This document shows positions 26,165 through 34,617 of a DNA stretch of 64,000 bases, piece after piece. The stretch is from QYQD01 sp040754095. GTDB lineage: Bacteria; Desulfobacterota; QYQD01. Both the position numbers and the translations under genes were made by a program. Each line of letters opens with the position of its first letter. The stretch's first letter is position 1. The stretch lies in the NCBI GenBank assembly GCA_040754095.1, contig JBFMFO010000010.1, positions 1 to 64,000 of the forward strand. Direction: 5' to 3'. The notes under the pieces were generated by a model that worked only from the letters and a program-made list of their open reading frames with translations, was not told where the DNA came from and searched no databases.

Positions 26165-27199
26165 ATGGCGATGCCGTGCTACCTCCAGACGGGTCAGGTT
26201 AGGTGCTACGATGCGGCCGGCCGTGAGATTACCTGCACGGGAAGCGGGCAGGATGCCGAATTTAAAAAAGGCATACCGTGGCCGGAGGAGCGCTTTGCGG
26301 TCAAGACAGAGGTTGTTCTGGACCGCCTGACCGGGTTAACGTGGAGCCGCGATGCCAATCCGACCGGATTCCCTTTACCATGGCAAGAGGCCATGGACTT
26401 TGCGATGGTTATGAATCGTGAGGGCGCTCTCGGCTTTGCAGATTGGCGGCTGCCCAACCGGCGGGAGCTGCGCAGCCTCCTGAGCCACCAGGCCAGAAAA
26501 CCCGCTTTGCCCGCCGGCCACCCTTTTGCGAATGTCTTTCCCGGCTGGTACTGGACCTCCACAAGCGCGGCCATTAACCCCGCCTATGCCTGGTATGTGC
26601 ACATGGAAGGGGGGCGGATGTTTTACGGCCGGAAAGATGAGTATCATCTTCTTTGGCCGGTACGGGGGAAAAGTAGTGTGTTACCGGTTACAGGGCAGAG
26701 GCGTTGTTTTGATGCAGAGGGTCGGGAGATCGGCTGCGGCGGCCAGGAGATGCCTGCGGCCTTTCGTGGACAGGACGGGGAGATAGAATCCGGCTGTCCC
26801 TGGCCGGCGCCCCGCTTCGACGTCCAAGGTGAAACGGCTATAGACCGCCTCACCGGGCTTAGGTGGATGCGGAAGGCGGATCTGGCCGGACGCGGAGTGG
26901 CCTGGCCGGATGCCTTCAAAACGGTAGAGTCGTTAAACCAAGTTGGCCTGGGCGGGAGCAGCCAATGGCGTCTGCCGAATATAAACGAACTGGAATCGCT
27001 TGTGGATTGTTCGGCGCACAGCCCGGCCCTTCCTTCCGGCCATCCTTTTAGAGAAGTACAGGAGGTGTACTGGTCATCCACGACTAGTGTATTCGAGGCG
27101 GACTGGGCCTGGGCGCTTTACCTTAATAAAGGGGCAGTAGGGGTAGGTCATAAAGAGGCAGGACATTTTCATGTCTGGCCGGTATGCGACCTGTCATAG
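26165..27199 (+). CDS. Tandem DUF1566 (Lcl C-terminal) domain protein
   Basis: 344 residues made of two repeats of about 170. Each has a TGQxRC(Y/F)DAxGREI lead, a DRLTGL(T/R)W strand, a WRLPN(R/I)xEL motif and a WSST/WTST-WPV end. DUF1566 is related to the lectin-like fold of Legionella collagen-like protein and formylglycine-type domains; molecular roles are mostly unknown. No signal peptide is seen, though relatives are usually secreted. The two halves have diverged well, so the duplication is old. It stands alone between repeat-rich gaps. Confidence 0.75.
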   Translation: MAMPCYLQTGQVRCYDAAGREITCTGSGQDAEFKKGIPWPEERFAVKTEVVLDRLTGLTWSRDANPTGFPLPWQEAMDFAMVMNREGALGFADWRLPNRRELRSLLSHQARKPALPAGHPFANVFPGWYWTSTSAAINPAYAWYVHMEGGRMFYGRKDEYHLLWPVRGKSSVLPVTGQRRCFDAEGREIGCGGQEMPAAFRGQDGEIESGCPWPAPRFDVQGETAIDRLTGLRWMRKADLAGRGVAWPDAFKTVESLNQVGLGGSSQWRLPNINELESLVDCSAHSPALPSGHPFREVQEVYWSSTTSVFEADWAWALYLNKGAVGVGHKEAGHFHVWPVCDLS

Positions 27200-27248
27200 G
27201 AAGTCTTGCTCCGGCATGGCCTGCAGTCCAGACTATATTATTTCATGG

Positions 27249-27395
27249 TTATTTCATAACATATTGAATGACATAGCGCGCGGCCACATATACGATGAGC
27301 AGGCCCAGCATTAATTTAATGTATTTCTGCGGCACAAATTTTTGCAGCTTGGCGCGCAATACATCCCAAGAAATCCTCCGGCAGCTATTCCGACA
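27249..27395 (-). pseudogene. C-terminal fragment of a TauE/SafE permease, frameshifted
   Basis: On the minus strand GIAAGGFLGMY is followed, after a one-base frame change near 27365, by LRAKLQKFVPQKYIKLMLGL and a last membrane helix ending in VIQYVMK and stop at 27249-27251. This is the usual C terminus of sulfite-exporter-type permeases. Everything upstream is missing, so it is a remnant. Confidence 0.6.
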
Positions 27396-27503
27396 TATTG
27401 TTCTTTCCCAAACGGACCACAAAAAATATTCATCACGGGCGAAGGATTTCCGGCCAGGAGTTGTTTATATAAATAAACTGAGCCATAAAGGAGGTAGGGT
27501 ATT

Positions 27504-28676
27504 ATGGAGACGACCTCATCTGTTGACGTACCTTGGACTAAACGCTGGGCCCTCGGTAAAAACAAGTACGACCGTGTGGAAATAGCCGGGGCCTTCGGGG
27601 ATCTCGGCACGTTGATACCTTTCGTGGTCGGCTACATAGCCGTCATGAAGGTTGACCCACTGGGTATCCTCTTCATGTTCGGGCTTAGTGAGGTACTGGT
27701 CGGACTTTATTACAAGACACCCATTCCGGTCCAGCCCATGAAAGCCATTGGCGGGGCGGCGATTGCATCCGGAGGAGCTATCAGCGCGGGTATGATCTGC
27801 GGCGCGGGTCTCTTCACCGGCATCTTCTGGTTCCTGGCCGGGGCCACCAAGATGATAAATGTGGCCACGAAGCTTGCTGCCAAGCCGATCATCCGGGGCA
27901 TTGTACTGGGATTAGGTCTCTTATTCATTACCCAGGGGGTGACGATGATGATGACCACTCCCTGGCTGGCTGGTCTGGGCCTCTTGATTACGTATTTTCT
28001 GCTGACTAACCCGAGGATACCGGCGATGTTCGCCCTCCTCCTGCTCGGTGCCGTGGCCGCTTACTTTATGGATCCGAACTTGGGTAAACAATTGTTGTCG
28101 ATGCGCCCCTCCTTCCGGTTTCCCGACTTCACCTTCGGTCGTATGAGTTGGAATGAATTCTTAGCGGGCATATTGGTTCTCGGCATACCGCAACTACCTC
28201 TGACTATCGGGAATGCCGTGATAGCTATAAGGGCTGAAAATAACGAACTCTTTCCGGACAGGCCGGTAACCGACCGCATGATGGCCGTTTCGCAGGGGCT
28301 AATAAACTTAGCTTCGGCACCTTTCGGGGGGATACCGATGTGTCATGGCGCGGGTGGTATGGCCGGTCACGTGCGTTTCGGGGCTCGTACCGGCGGATCA
28401 CTGGTTGTGCTTGGCGTGATGATGATGCTGCTGGCCCTCTTTTTCAGCCATTCGGTAGGCATCTTGTTCAACGCCTTCCCAAAGGCGGTGTTGGGCGTTA
28501 TTCTATTCTTTGCCGGGACGGAGCTGGCAATCACCACAAAGGACATCGGTAGTAAGAAGGAGGATGTGTATGTAATGTTAGTGGTGGCTGGTTTTGCCAT
28601 GTGGAATATGGGTGCCGCATTCCTGATGGGAATCATACTTTACCAGGCGCTTGAGCGGAGATGGATAAGGCTGTAG
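27504..28676 (+). CDS. MOT1-type sulfate/molybdate transporter
   Basis: 390 residues with about 10-11 membrane helices. The family signatures are EIAGAFGDLGTLIPFVVGY near the start, PVQPMKAIGG, LPLTIGNAVIA and the conserved PMCHGAGGMAGH. Plant and bacterial MOT1 relatives move molybdate or sulfate; which one here cannot be told. A strong AAAGGAGG site precedes ATG 27504. The ECF sigma gene follows after 12 nt, so they may be co-transcribed. Confidence 0.85.
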   Translation: METTSSVDVPWTKRWALGKNKYDRVEIAGAFGDLGTLIPFVVGYIAVMKVDPLGILFMFGLSEVLVGLYYKTPIPVQPMKAIGGAAIASGGAISAGMICGAGLFTGIFWFLAGATKMINVATKLAAKPIIRGIVLGLGLLFITQGVTMMMTTPWLAGLGLLITYFLLTNPRIPAMFALLLLGAVAAYFMDPNLGKQLLSMRPSFRFPDFTFGRMSWNEFLAGILVLGIPQLPLTIGNAVIAIRAENNELFPDRPVTDRMMAVSQGLINLASAPFGGIPMCHGAGGMAGHVRFGARTGGSLVVLGVMMMLLALFFSHSVGILFNAFPKAVLGVILFFAGTELAITTKDIGSKKEDVYVMLVVAGFAMWNMGAAFLMGIILYQALERRWIRL

Positions 28677-28688
28677 GTTGCGGCGGAA

Positions 28689-29243
28689 ATGGGTAGAGCC
28701 CTCGAATACAGCAATAAGTCGGATGAGGAGTTGATGGCGCTGATAGCGCAAAGGGATTATGACGCCGTTGCCACGATGGTTTCCCGTCACCAACGCGGTC
28801 TACTCAACCTTTTCTATCGCTACACCAACGATAGGTTGCTGGCTGAGGACCTGGCTCAGGAGGTTTTTCTACGAGTGTACAAATCAGCGCCACTATATGA
28901 GTCGCGATCACTTTTTAAGGTATGGCTTTACCGCATCGCCAAAAACGTTTGTTTGAACGAGCTTAAGACCCTGCAGGTATTTGAGAAGTTACCGGAACAG
29001 AAGGCGGAAACCGAATCTCCACAGGAGGAGATGATCCAGGCGGAAAGGGAAATCCGCGTCAGACAGGCTATAGAGATGCTACCGGAAAGACAGAAATTGG
29101 CCCTTATCCTGCGCCGCTTTCAGGGACTTTCCCAGGAGGAGACAGCCGAAGTGATGGAGGCGACCTCCGAGGCAATTGAGGGCCTCTTGACCAGGGCAAA
29201 GGCAAGATTGAGACTGGCTTTGGCTGACCTGCAACCGGGATAG
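28689..29243 (+). CDS. ECF-type sigma factor
   Basis: 184 residues. Region 2 shows the core-binding stretch NDRLLAEDLAQEVFLRVYKS and the -10-recognition helix FKVWLYRIAKNVCLNELK; region 4 (LPERQKLALILRRFQGLSQEETAEVM) is the -35-binding helix-turn-helix. It is followed by a zinc-finger anti-sigma-like gene and a CpxP-like sensor, the gene order of the CnrH-CnrY-CnrX type metal response. The trigger cannot be read from sequence. Confidence 0.9.
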   Translation: MGRALEYSNKSDEELMALIAQRDYDAVATMVSRHQRGLLNLFYRYTNDRLLAEDLAQEVFLRVYKSAPLYESRSLFKVWLYRIAKNVCLNELKTLQVFEKLPEQKAETESPQEEMIQAEREIRVRQAIEMLPERQKLALILRRFQGLSQEETAEVMEATSEAIEGLLTRAKARLRLALADLQPG

Positions 29244-29361
29244 AAATAGATGTGGATTTTGCATCGCGGGGTGCGGAATAGCGAATAACAGACGCGGAGA
29301 AGGTACGACGTGGTGACAAGGAGTTCGTTCTATTACCGTGTCACTGGCAATTAGGGAGAAG

Positions 29362-29685
29362 ATGATGGAATGCAAAAAGGCAAGAACAATGATCGAGGCA
29401 TGCAGGAAAGACAGAGAACTTGCTGCACACCTGGAAGTCTGCGCCGATTGCCGGAGAGAGCTTGCCCTCTGGGACCTGTTGGGTGAGACCCAGGGGCTTG
29501 AGCCCGGGCTCGAATTCACTGAGCGGGTGCTGGAGAAGGTGAAGGAGGAAGGGAGGCGAACATCTTGGGGACACATCAAGGATATGTTAGGCAGATGTTT
29601 TATCTGGAGCGGAACCCTGGATGAATTCTCGGATTTCCCTCCGGACTCCTTCGGGGCAGTTCTCTTTGGTTCGAGGAGGGACTGA
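29362..29685 (+). CDS. Zinc-finger anti-sigma-like protein
   Basis: About 107 residues from ATG 29362 (AGGGAGAAG upstream). The start carries a zf-HC2-like pattern with HLEVCADC preceded by two further Cys (MECKKARTMIEAC), as in anti-sigma factors that hold ECF sigmas. No convincing membrane helix follows, which is unusual for a periplasmic-signal anti-sigma; it may act as a soluble partner of the membrane-anchored sensor encoded 2 nt downstream. Confidence is moderate because the C-terminal 45 residues are not recognised. Confidence 0.7.
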   Translation: MMECKKARTMIEACRKDRELAAHLEVCADCRRELALWDLLGETQGLEPGLEFTERVLEKVKEEGRRTSWGHIKDMLGRCFIWSGTLDEFSDFPPDSFGAVLFGSRRD

Positions 29686-29687
29686 GT

Positions 29688-30134
29688 ATGATTTCGGCAG
29701 AAGGATTTCTCATTGGGATAATTTTCGGGGCGATCGCCGCCTGCGGCACCATATACGGGGTCAAAAGATGGTGTAGGCGGGAGATACGCGGCTATCTCGA
29801 CCTGATAAACCTCACCGCGGATCAAAGACACAAGGTTGAAAAGATACGTGAGGGTTTTCTGCCACGCGTAGCCGGAATCCGGCAGGAGCTGCGCCGCTGC
29901 AGGATGCATCTGGCCGATCTGCTTTTCTCCACTCCATTGGATCACGAAGAAATCAGGACTGCGGTGGAGGAGATATCGGGTCTTCAGCTCAAGCTGGAGC
30001 AGGAGGTTATCGAGCATATTATCGAGGAAAATGAAATTCTTACCTTGGAGCAGCAGCGCCAGTTCCATGCGGTGATCGTCCAGCAGTTCCGGGGCGGCGG
30101 CCTGGGCATCCACGATGTGCCAGGCCGGCGATAA
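29688..30134 (+). CDS. Periplasmic heavy-metal sensor / CpxP-like protein
   Basis: 148 residues: one N-terminal membrane helix (about 5-25) followed by a helical periplasmic domain with the LTxxQ-type motif (LTADQRHKVEKI near 41 and LTLEQQRQFHAV near 118). This is the Spy/CpxP/CnrX superfamily, which senses metals or misfolded envelope proteins. It is encoded just after the sigma and anti-sigma genes, so I infer that it is the signal receiver of the module. Confidence 0.8.
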   Translation: MISAEGFLIGIIFGAIAACGTIYGVKRWCRREIRGYLDLINLTADQRHKVEKIREGFLPRVAGIRQELRRCRMHLADLLFSTPLDHEEIRTAVEEISGLQLKLEQEVIEHIIEENEILTLEQQRQFHAVIVQQFRGGGLGIHDVPGRR

Positions 30135-30149
30135 GGCTATGGTCCAAAA

Positions 30150-30340
30150 TCCGTTCAGCCACGAATTGGCACGAATGGACCCGAATAAGGAGAAAATACC
30201 CCACTGGTCATTAGTCATCAGCCACAGAGGATCGTTACAAGTTACAGGTTACAGAAGTTACAAACTTGCGACTTGTAACTTTTGCAACTTGCGACTTCTG
30301 TAAGTGGCAAATGACTATTGACAAATGACGTTCACTATAA
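30150..30340. repeat. Cluster of text-like imperfect repeats
   Basis: Three unrelated repeat types sit side by side: CACGAATTGGCACGAATGG (about 30161-30180), GTTACAAGTTACAGGTTACA-type units with ACTTGCGACTT twice (30235-30300), and CAAATGACTATTGACAAATG (30307-30328). The first and last types recur in other gaps. Confidence 0.6.
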
Positions 30341-30361
30341 ATACCGGCAAGGAGGATGCTT

Positions 30362-31237
30362 ATGTTTAAGAAGGTTCTTTTTCCGACTGATTTCTCGGCA
30401 CACGCCGAGAAGACCCTGGAGTGCCTGGGCAACCTGAAGGGGGCGGGGGTCGAGGAGGTTGTTGTGGTGCACGTGATTGACTTGAGACCCCTGACCGATT
30501 GGCTGGATCTGGAGGGCTTTGACCGATGGAGGCAGGAAGCCGCGGGCAAGTTAGAAGAGGCCAGGGGGAAGCTGGCGGCGCTGGGCCTCCAGGCCAGAGG
30601 CCTGCTTAAGAGCGGCCCACCCTTTCTCAGTATCATCGAGGCGGCCCGGGAAGAGAATGTTTCGCTCATAATCATAGGCTCACATGGTAAAGGCTACCTT
30701 AAAGAGATGATGCTGGGCAGCACAGCAGAAAATGTCCTCCGTCATAGCCCGGTACCGGTGCTGGTGGAGAAGTTCAGGACTATCGAGGCAGCCGGCAAGG
30801 CCGCCTGCGACTTCATGTCCCGGAGGATGTTCGGCAAGATCCTCTACCCGACCGACTTCTCGGCGCCGGCCAAGAGGGTCCAGGACTACATTGTACACCT
30901 TAAGGCCGCCGGGGCAGAGGAGGTGGTGGTGCTCCACGTGCAGGACATCGGCAGGCTGCGGCCACATCTGACTGCGCGGATGGAAGAGTTCAACCAGATC
31001 GATGCCGGCCGGCTGGGCGACATCCGGCGCGAATTTGAAGCAGCAGGACTGAAGGCCAGGACCCTCCTGCGCGAGGGTGTGCCTTTCCAGGAGATCATGA
31101 AAGTGGCGGATGAAGAGGACGTTTCGCTCATTGCCATGAGCTCCCTTGGCCGCAGTATGATCAAAGAGGCCCTGATAGGCTCGGTCAGCGGCAAGGTCGT
31201 CCGCTTGGCCGCCCAGCCCGTACTTCTGGTGAAGTAG
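30362..31237 (+). CDS. Tandem universal stress protein (UspA x2)
   Basis: 291 residues from ATG 30362, chosen because AAGGAGG ends 6 nt upstream; an ATG at 30356 would touch the ribosome site. Two UspA domains, each starting (V/I)L(F/Y)PTDFS. The first has the ATP-binding pattern GSHGKGYLKEMMLGSTAENV; the second has SSLGRSMIKEALIGSVSGK, lacking the first Gly, so only one domain may bind nucleotide well. Follows the sigma module and precedes the chromate transporter pair. Confidence 0.9.
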   Translation: MFKKVLFPTDFSAHAEKTLECLGNLKGAGVEEVVVVHVIDLRPLTDWLDLEGFDRWRQEAAGKLEEARGKLAALGLQARGLLKSGPPFLSIIEAAREENVSLIIIGSHGKGYLKEMMLGSTAENVLRHSPVPVLVEKFRTIEAAGKAACDFMSRRMFGKILYPTDFSAPAKRVQDYIVHLKAAGAEEVVVLHVQDIGRLRPHLTARMEEFNQIDAGRLGDIRREFEAAGLKARTLLREGVPFQEIMKVADEEDVSLIAMSSLGRSMIKEALIGSVSGKVVRLAAQPVLLVK

Positions 31238-31287
31238 AGCACGGCGGCCCTGCGGCGGAAGCAAACAAATCAAACAAGGAGCGCCTT

Positions 31288-31818
31288 ATGACATCCCTCA
31301 GAAATATCTTCCTGGCCTTCTTCAAAATAGGCACCTTTTCCTTTGGCGGCGTTTATTCCATGATTGCGTTTTTCGAACGCGAATTGGTCGAACGGCGTAA
31401 GTGGATTACCCACGATGAGTTCATAGAAAGCTTTGCCATCGGCCAGATGACCCCGGGGCCGCCCATCGTCAACACGGGTATCTGTATCGGTTACAAGCTG
31501 CACAGGCTTCCCGGTGTAATGGTAGCTACCTTGGGACAGACCTTTACCGGCACGGTATTGGCTATTATACTGGCAGCCTTTTACCTCCAGGCGAAAGACA
31601 ATCCGTTGCTCCAGTCGGTAATGAAGGGAGTGGCCGCAGCGGTGGTCGGACTCCTGGGGTCTATCATCTATAAGATGGCAAAGAAGCTGGTTACCGGCTA
31701 TAAGAGTGCGGCGTTGGCAGTTGGCGCCTTTGGCGCGTTGGCCGTTTTTAAGCTTAACCCCATCGGCATTATTCTGGCGGCTGGTGTTCTCGGCCTGATT
31801 CTCAATTGGAGGCGCTAA
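31288..31818 (+). CDS. Chromate transporter, first half (short-chain CHR)
   Basis: 176 residues, one CHR domain with the motifs FFKIGTFSFGG near the N terminus and AIGQMTPGPP centrally, and about five membrane helices. Short CHR proteins come in adjacent pairs that together replace the two-domain ChrA. Strong ribosome site AAGGAG. The second half follows 1 nt later. Substrate may be chromate or another oxyanion such as sulfate. Confidence 0.9.
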   Translation: MTSLRNIFLAFFKIGTFSFGGVYSMIAFFERELVERRKWITHDEFIESFAIGQMTPGPPIVNTGICIGYKLHRLPGVMVATLGQTFTGTVLAIILAAFYLQAKDNPLLQSVMKGVAAAVVGLLGSIIYKMAKKLVTGYKSAALAVGAFGALAVFKLNPIGIILAAGVLGLILNWRR

Positions 31819-31819
31819 A

Positions 31820-32335
31820 ATGGAAATACTGAAGCTTGCTGCTATCTTGTTTGTAATAAACGGCCTGACTATCGGCGGTGGATATGCCATGGTGCCGTTG
31901 CTTCAAAAAGAGCTGGTAGAGAATCACCATTGGCTGACGAACAAGGAATTCATAGACGCAATCGCCATCGGCCAGGTGACGCCTGGACCGCTCACCGTCA
32001 TGAACGCCTTCATGGGGTTCAAGGTCGCGGGACTGTTTGGGGCGATCGTAGCCATGGTGGCCAGCTACCTGCCGAGCATCATCATTGTCACTCTGGTAAC
32101 GAGACACTACCTCCGGTACAAGGAGTCATGGTTGGTCAAGGGTTCATTTGACGGGATAAAACCGGCGGTAGTGGGGCTTTTGGCGGCTGTGCTCATCTTT
32201 CTGGGAAGGAGTTCCCTTACGAGCGTACCCTTGGGCGCTGTTGCGGCCGTGAGCTTCGGCCTTATCACTTTTACCAGGATAGACCCGACCTTCATTATCA
32301 TCGGGTCCGGCATCCTGGGGGCATTCCTGTTCTAG
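31820..32335 (+). CDS. Chromate transporter, second half (short-chain CHR)
   Basis: 171 residues with the second-half version of the CHR motifs (GGGYAMVPLLQKELVE and AIGQVTPGPLTVMNAF). It forms an antiparallel pair with the preceding protein, as known for short-chain CHR transporters. The 1-nt gap to the first half indicates coupled translation. Confidence 0.9.
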   Translation: MEILKLAAILFVINGLTIGGGYAMVPLLQKELVENHHWLTNKEFIDAIAIGQVTPGPLTVMNAFMGFKVAGLFGAIVAMVASYLPSIIIVTLVTRHYLRYKESWLVKGSFDGIKPAVVGLLAAVLIFLGRSSLTSVPLGAVAAVSFGLITFTRIDPTFIIIGSGILGAFLF

Positions 32336-32648
32336 TGGGACACGGTACGCTGTGTCCTGCTTGTCAGAACCAAATCCACCACCTATTTTTTGGCTCTTTC
32401 TTATTTAAAGAGGGTAATCCCCCCTCCCTTGAGAGGTTGTGTCGCAATCTCACAACGTATTACAATCATAGAGATTGCCATACTCCCTTTCGCCCCGGTC
32501 GAAGATGTGCCTAGGCGTGCGAATCTGCCTGTGGCATGATCGGTCGCTCGCCATGACAAATAGGGATTATGACACGGTCTCTGATTCAATAAAAAAAGCC
32601 GTCCGCCTCAAGCGGACGGCTTTTTTACGGGCCGTGGTTTGGCCTTGG
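32336..32648. other. Intergenic region between chromate transporter and porin genes
   Basis: 313 bp. It holds a GGACAC...GTGTCC hairpin (32338-32357), a decayed stretch like the common GAGATTGCC...CGCCATGACA intergenic repeat (32479-32560), and the shared terminator at 32591-32626. No gene seen. Confidence 0.45.
32591..32626. terminator. Bidirectional rho-independent terminator
   Basis: AAAAAAGCCGTCCGC, CTCAA loop, GCGGACGGCTTTTTT: a perfect stem with A and T runs on both sides, serving the convergent chromate transporter and porin genes. Confidence 0.95.
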
Positions 32649-34154
32649 TTAGAACTTAAAGATCATACGCAGTCCGAGCATATCCTCGTTGCTGGTCTGC
32701 TTTTCGCCTTCGTAACTGTCAGTGCTGCCGGTATATAGACCATAGGTCTCCCCGGTGGGTCCGGTACCATCCGCGGCTTTGATATGGGTGTAATTCAACT
32801 GCCAGCGCACCATCGGGTTCCAGGTCCAGTTAACGCCCAGGGTGATCTCTTCCGTCCAGGGTGTGCCTGTGGCTATGGAGTAACTTCCATTTTTCTTATA
32901 GAGGTTGTTTCCAACCTCGGTGTGCGTATAGCGCGCCAGGACCTCCCAGGCACCGGGACCCTTCAAGTTGACTGGATCAAAATTGACCTTGGGGTTGGGC
33001 TGCCTCCACCCAAAATTGCTCACAGTCTTGCTCTCCCCGGTCAGGAAATAACTTACCCATGTGCTCCACGAGGTGATACGCCCATCTTCGTCAAGCATTT
33101 TTGTGGTTTTGGCACTATTGGTAAAGACCTCGATACTCTTATACCGGGTCTCGAGGTATTCCGAGCTCAGTGAGAACGGGCCCTTGATATAGTGGATTTC
33201 CGCTCCCCAGCGATTCCGGCTGCCAATGTCCGTGTATGATGTTGCATTCCACTTATAGACCCTGTCGTCACGCACCTGTGCGCCAAACCCGCCGGTCTCA
33301 AAGCGCGAGGTCGGCTTTGACTGATAGCTTTGGGTGCCTTCCAGACAGAGGTGCAGGCCTTCAAGCACGTGTCCATTGTCGTTCTTAAACGGGCTATAGA
33401 ACAGCCGGGCCACTGTGTCCTTGTGGTCGTCAATGTCGCCTTTCTTGTAATCCAGTTCCAGGCCAGCGCCGGTGAACATACCCAGATTCCAGGTCAGGGT
33501 GTTATTAAGGACATCACCCCAGACCCACCAGCCCCGGTCGAAGTAAGGGTAAAGCGGCGTGGCGGCCCCGCGTTCCAGGAAGTTGACATTGTTATCCAGG
33601 GTCCACCAGGAGGTGCTGAAGGGCGGCTTCATCTGCCCGGCCCTTAGGTGGAGCCAATCCCGGAACTTAAAGTCGACCCAGGCATTGCGGATATAGGGGC
33701 TATCGGCAAGTTCAGGCTGTACCCGGAATTGGATATATTTCCAAAAAAGTCCCTGGAAGTCTATACGGGCGCGCCGGACGTCGAAATGAGTCGGGTTGGC
33801 GCTCTGTCCGCCGTACATCTTGGTATCGAAGTGGACGTTTCCCCGGACCCTCATGCTGAAATCTCCGTCCGGCGTTTCGAAATAGAAATCGTTTTTCCAG
33901 AAACTAAAAACCGGAGTGCCCTTCTTTTTCTGTATGGTTTCCTCTACGGCCTTGGCCTTGGTGGTAACCTCCTCCATGCCTTTGAGTTTTTCCTCCAGGG
34001 CGTTTAGCTTCTCCTGGAGGGCCTTCATGTTATCCAACTGTGTCTTTATGGCCTTGATTTCATTCATGAGATCTTGGTTGGTCTCAGCCATGGCCGGCAC
34101 GTGCCGGGCCAGAAAGACTACCAATACTATAAAAATAAAAAACACCCTCCTCAT
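32649..34154 (-). CDS. Phosphate-selective porin O/P family outer-membrane protein
   Basis: 501 residues: signal peptide (MRRVFFIFIVLVVFLARHV, cut near AMA), a coiled-coil of about 45 residues rich in heptads (about 28-75), then a beta-barrel with alternating aromatic strands ending in MIFKF, the C-terminal Phe expected for BAM-dependent insertion. The N-terminal coiled coil is common in deltaproteobacterial OprP-like porins and may form a periplasmic trimer stalk. Anion preference is inferred only from the family. A weak sigma-54-like site lies upstream. Confidence 0.85.
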   Translation of the reverse strand: MRRVFFIFIVLVVFLARHVPAMAETNQDLMNEIKAIKTQLDNMKALQEKLNALEEKLKGMEEVTTKAKAVEETIQKKKGTPVFSFWKNDFYFETPDGDFSMRVRGNVHFDTKMYGGQSANPTHFDVRRARIDFQGLFWKYIQFRVQPELADSPYIRNAWVDFKFRDWLHLRAGQMKPPFSTSWWTLDNNVNFLERGAATPLYPYFDRGWWVWGDVLNNTLTWNLGMFTGAGLELDYKKGDIDDHKDTVARLFYSPFKNDNGHVLEGLHLCLEGTQSYQSKPTSRFETGGFGAQVRDDRVYKWNATSYTDIGSRNRWGAEIHYIKGPFSLSSEYLETRYKSIEVFTNSAKTTKMLDEDGRITSWSTWVSYFLTGESKTVSNFGWRQPNPKVNFDPVNLKGPGAWEVLARYTHTEVGNNLYKKNGSYSIATGTPWTEEITLGVNWTWNPMVRWQLNYTHIKAADGTGPTGETYGLYTGSTDSYEGEKQTSNEDMLGLRMIFKF

Positions 34155-34617
34155 CTATCGCCTCCTTTTTCATAACATTAAGTTTTTAAAAGTTATTTTG
34201 GATCCAAGTCGGTAATCCAGTTATCCCCCCTCTCTTTTGGTTAGTTTTCTGCCTAACCCGATATAGTTCCCGGACGGGTCGTCAGACAAATTAATGACAA
34301 CATTTTGCAATAGATATGCCTATATCTTTGTTAACCACAGCGCCCACTGAGAATAACATCAGGAATCATTGAAAGGACAGGCGTTGCCTCCGGATAACAT
34401 AGGGCGGGAGACAGAAATTACTCGGACCGGCATCGAGATATCTGTCATCTGCTGGGTGTCACCTGTCCGATGGCAATTGCGTTAATAGACTTCCTGCCGA
34501 CCAGCCGCTGGTGATCCTGTACCGCTTCTTTTCACCGTAGGGGTGCCATGGCATATCCGTCGCCAGGATTAAGCTTGATAAATTCACCGGATATGCATAA
34601 GATTAGAACTGGAACAT
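34155..34617. other. Divergent intergenic region, porin and Cache kinase
   Basis: 463 bp with no supported gene. It contains the possible porin promoter (34306-34321) and an inverted repeat GCATATCCG (34551-34559) / CGGATATGC (34588-34596) just upstream of the kinase, which could be an operator or a leader hairpin. Confidence 0.4.
34306..34321 (-). promoter_or_regulatory. Possible sigma-54 promoter of the porin gene
   Basis: On the minus strand AGGCATATCTATTGCA keeps the -24 GG and a perfect -12 TTGCA at the right distance but lacks CG after GGCA. Leader to the porin start would be about 140 nt. Confidence 0.3.

Noticed and set aside
26165..27199. DUF1566 protein as the variable protein of a diversity-generating retroelement
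   Set aside because: No reverse transcriptase, template repeat or accessory gene was found in the window.
27295..27610. Two overlapping frames of about 96-99 residues between the DUF1566 and MOT1 genes
   Set aside because: They are antisense to MOT1's 5' end and to the TauE remnant; the only protein-like part is explained by the frameshifted TauE fragment.
29079..30218. 379-residue minus-strand frame across the sigma/anti-sigma/sensor genes
   Set aside because: It spans three well-supported plus-strand genes and their gaps; composition is typical of antisense.
34390..34560. Possible small RNA or decayed gene upstream of the Cache kinase
   Set aside because: No stable conserved-looking structure, promoter-terminator pair or protein similarity could be recognised.
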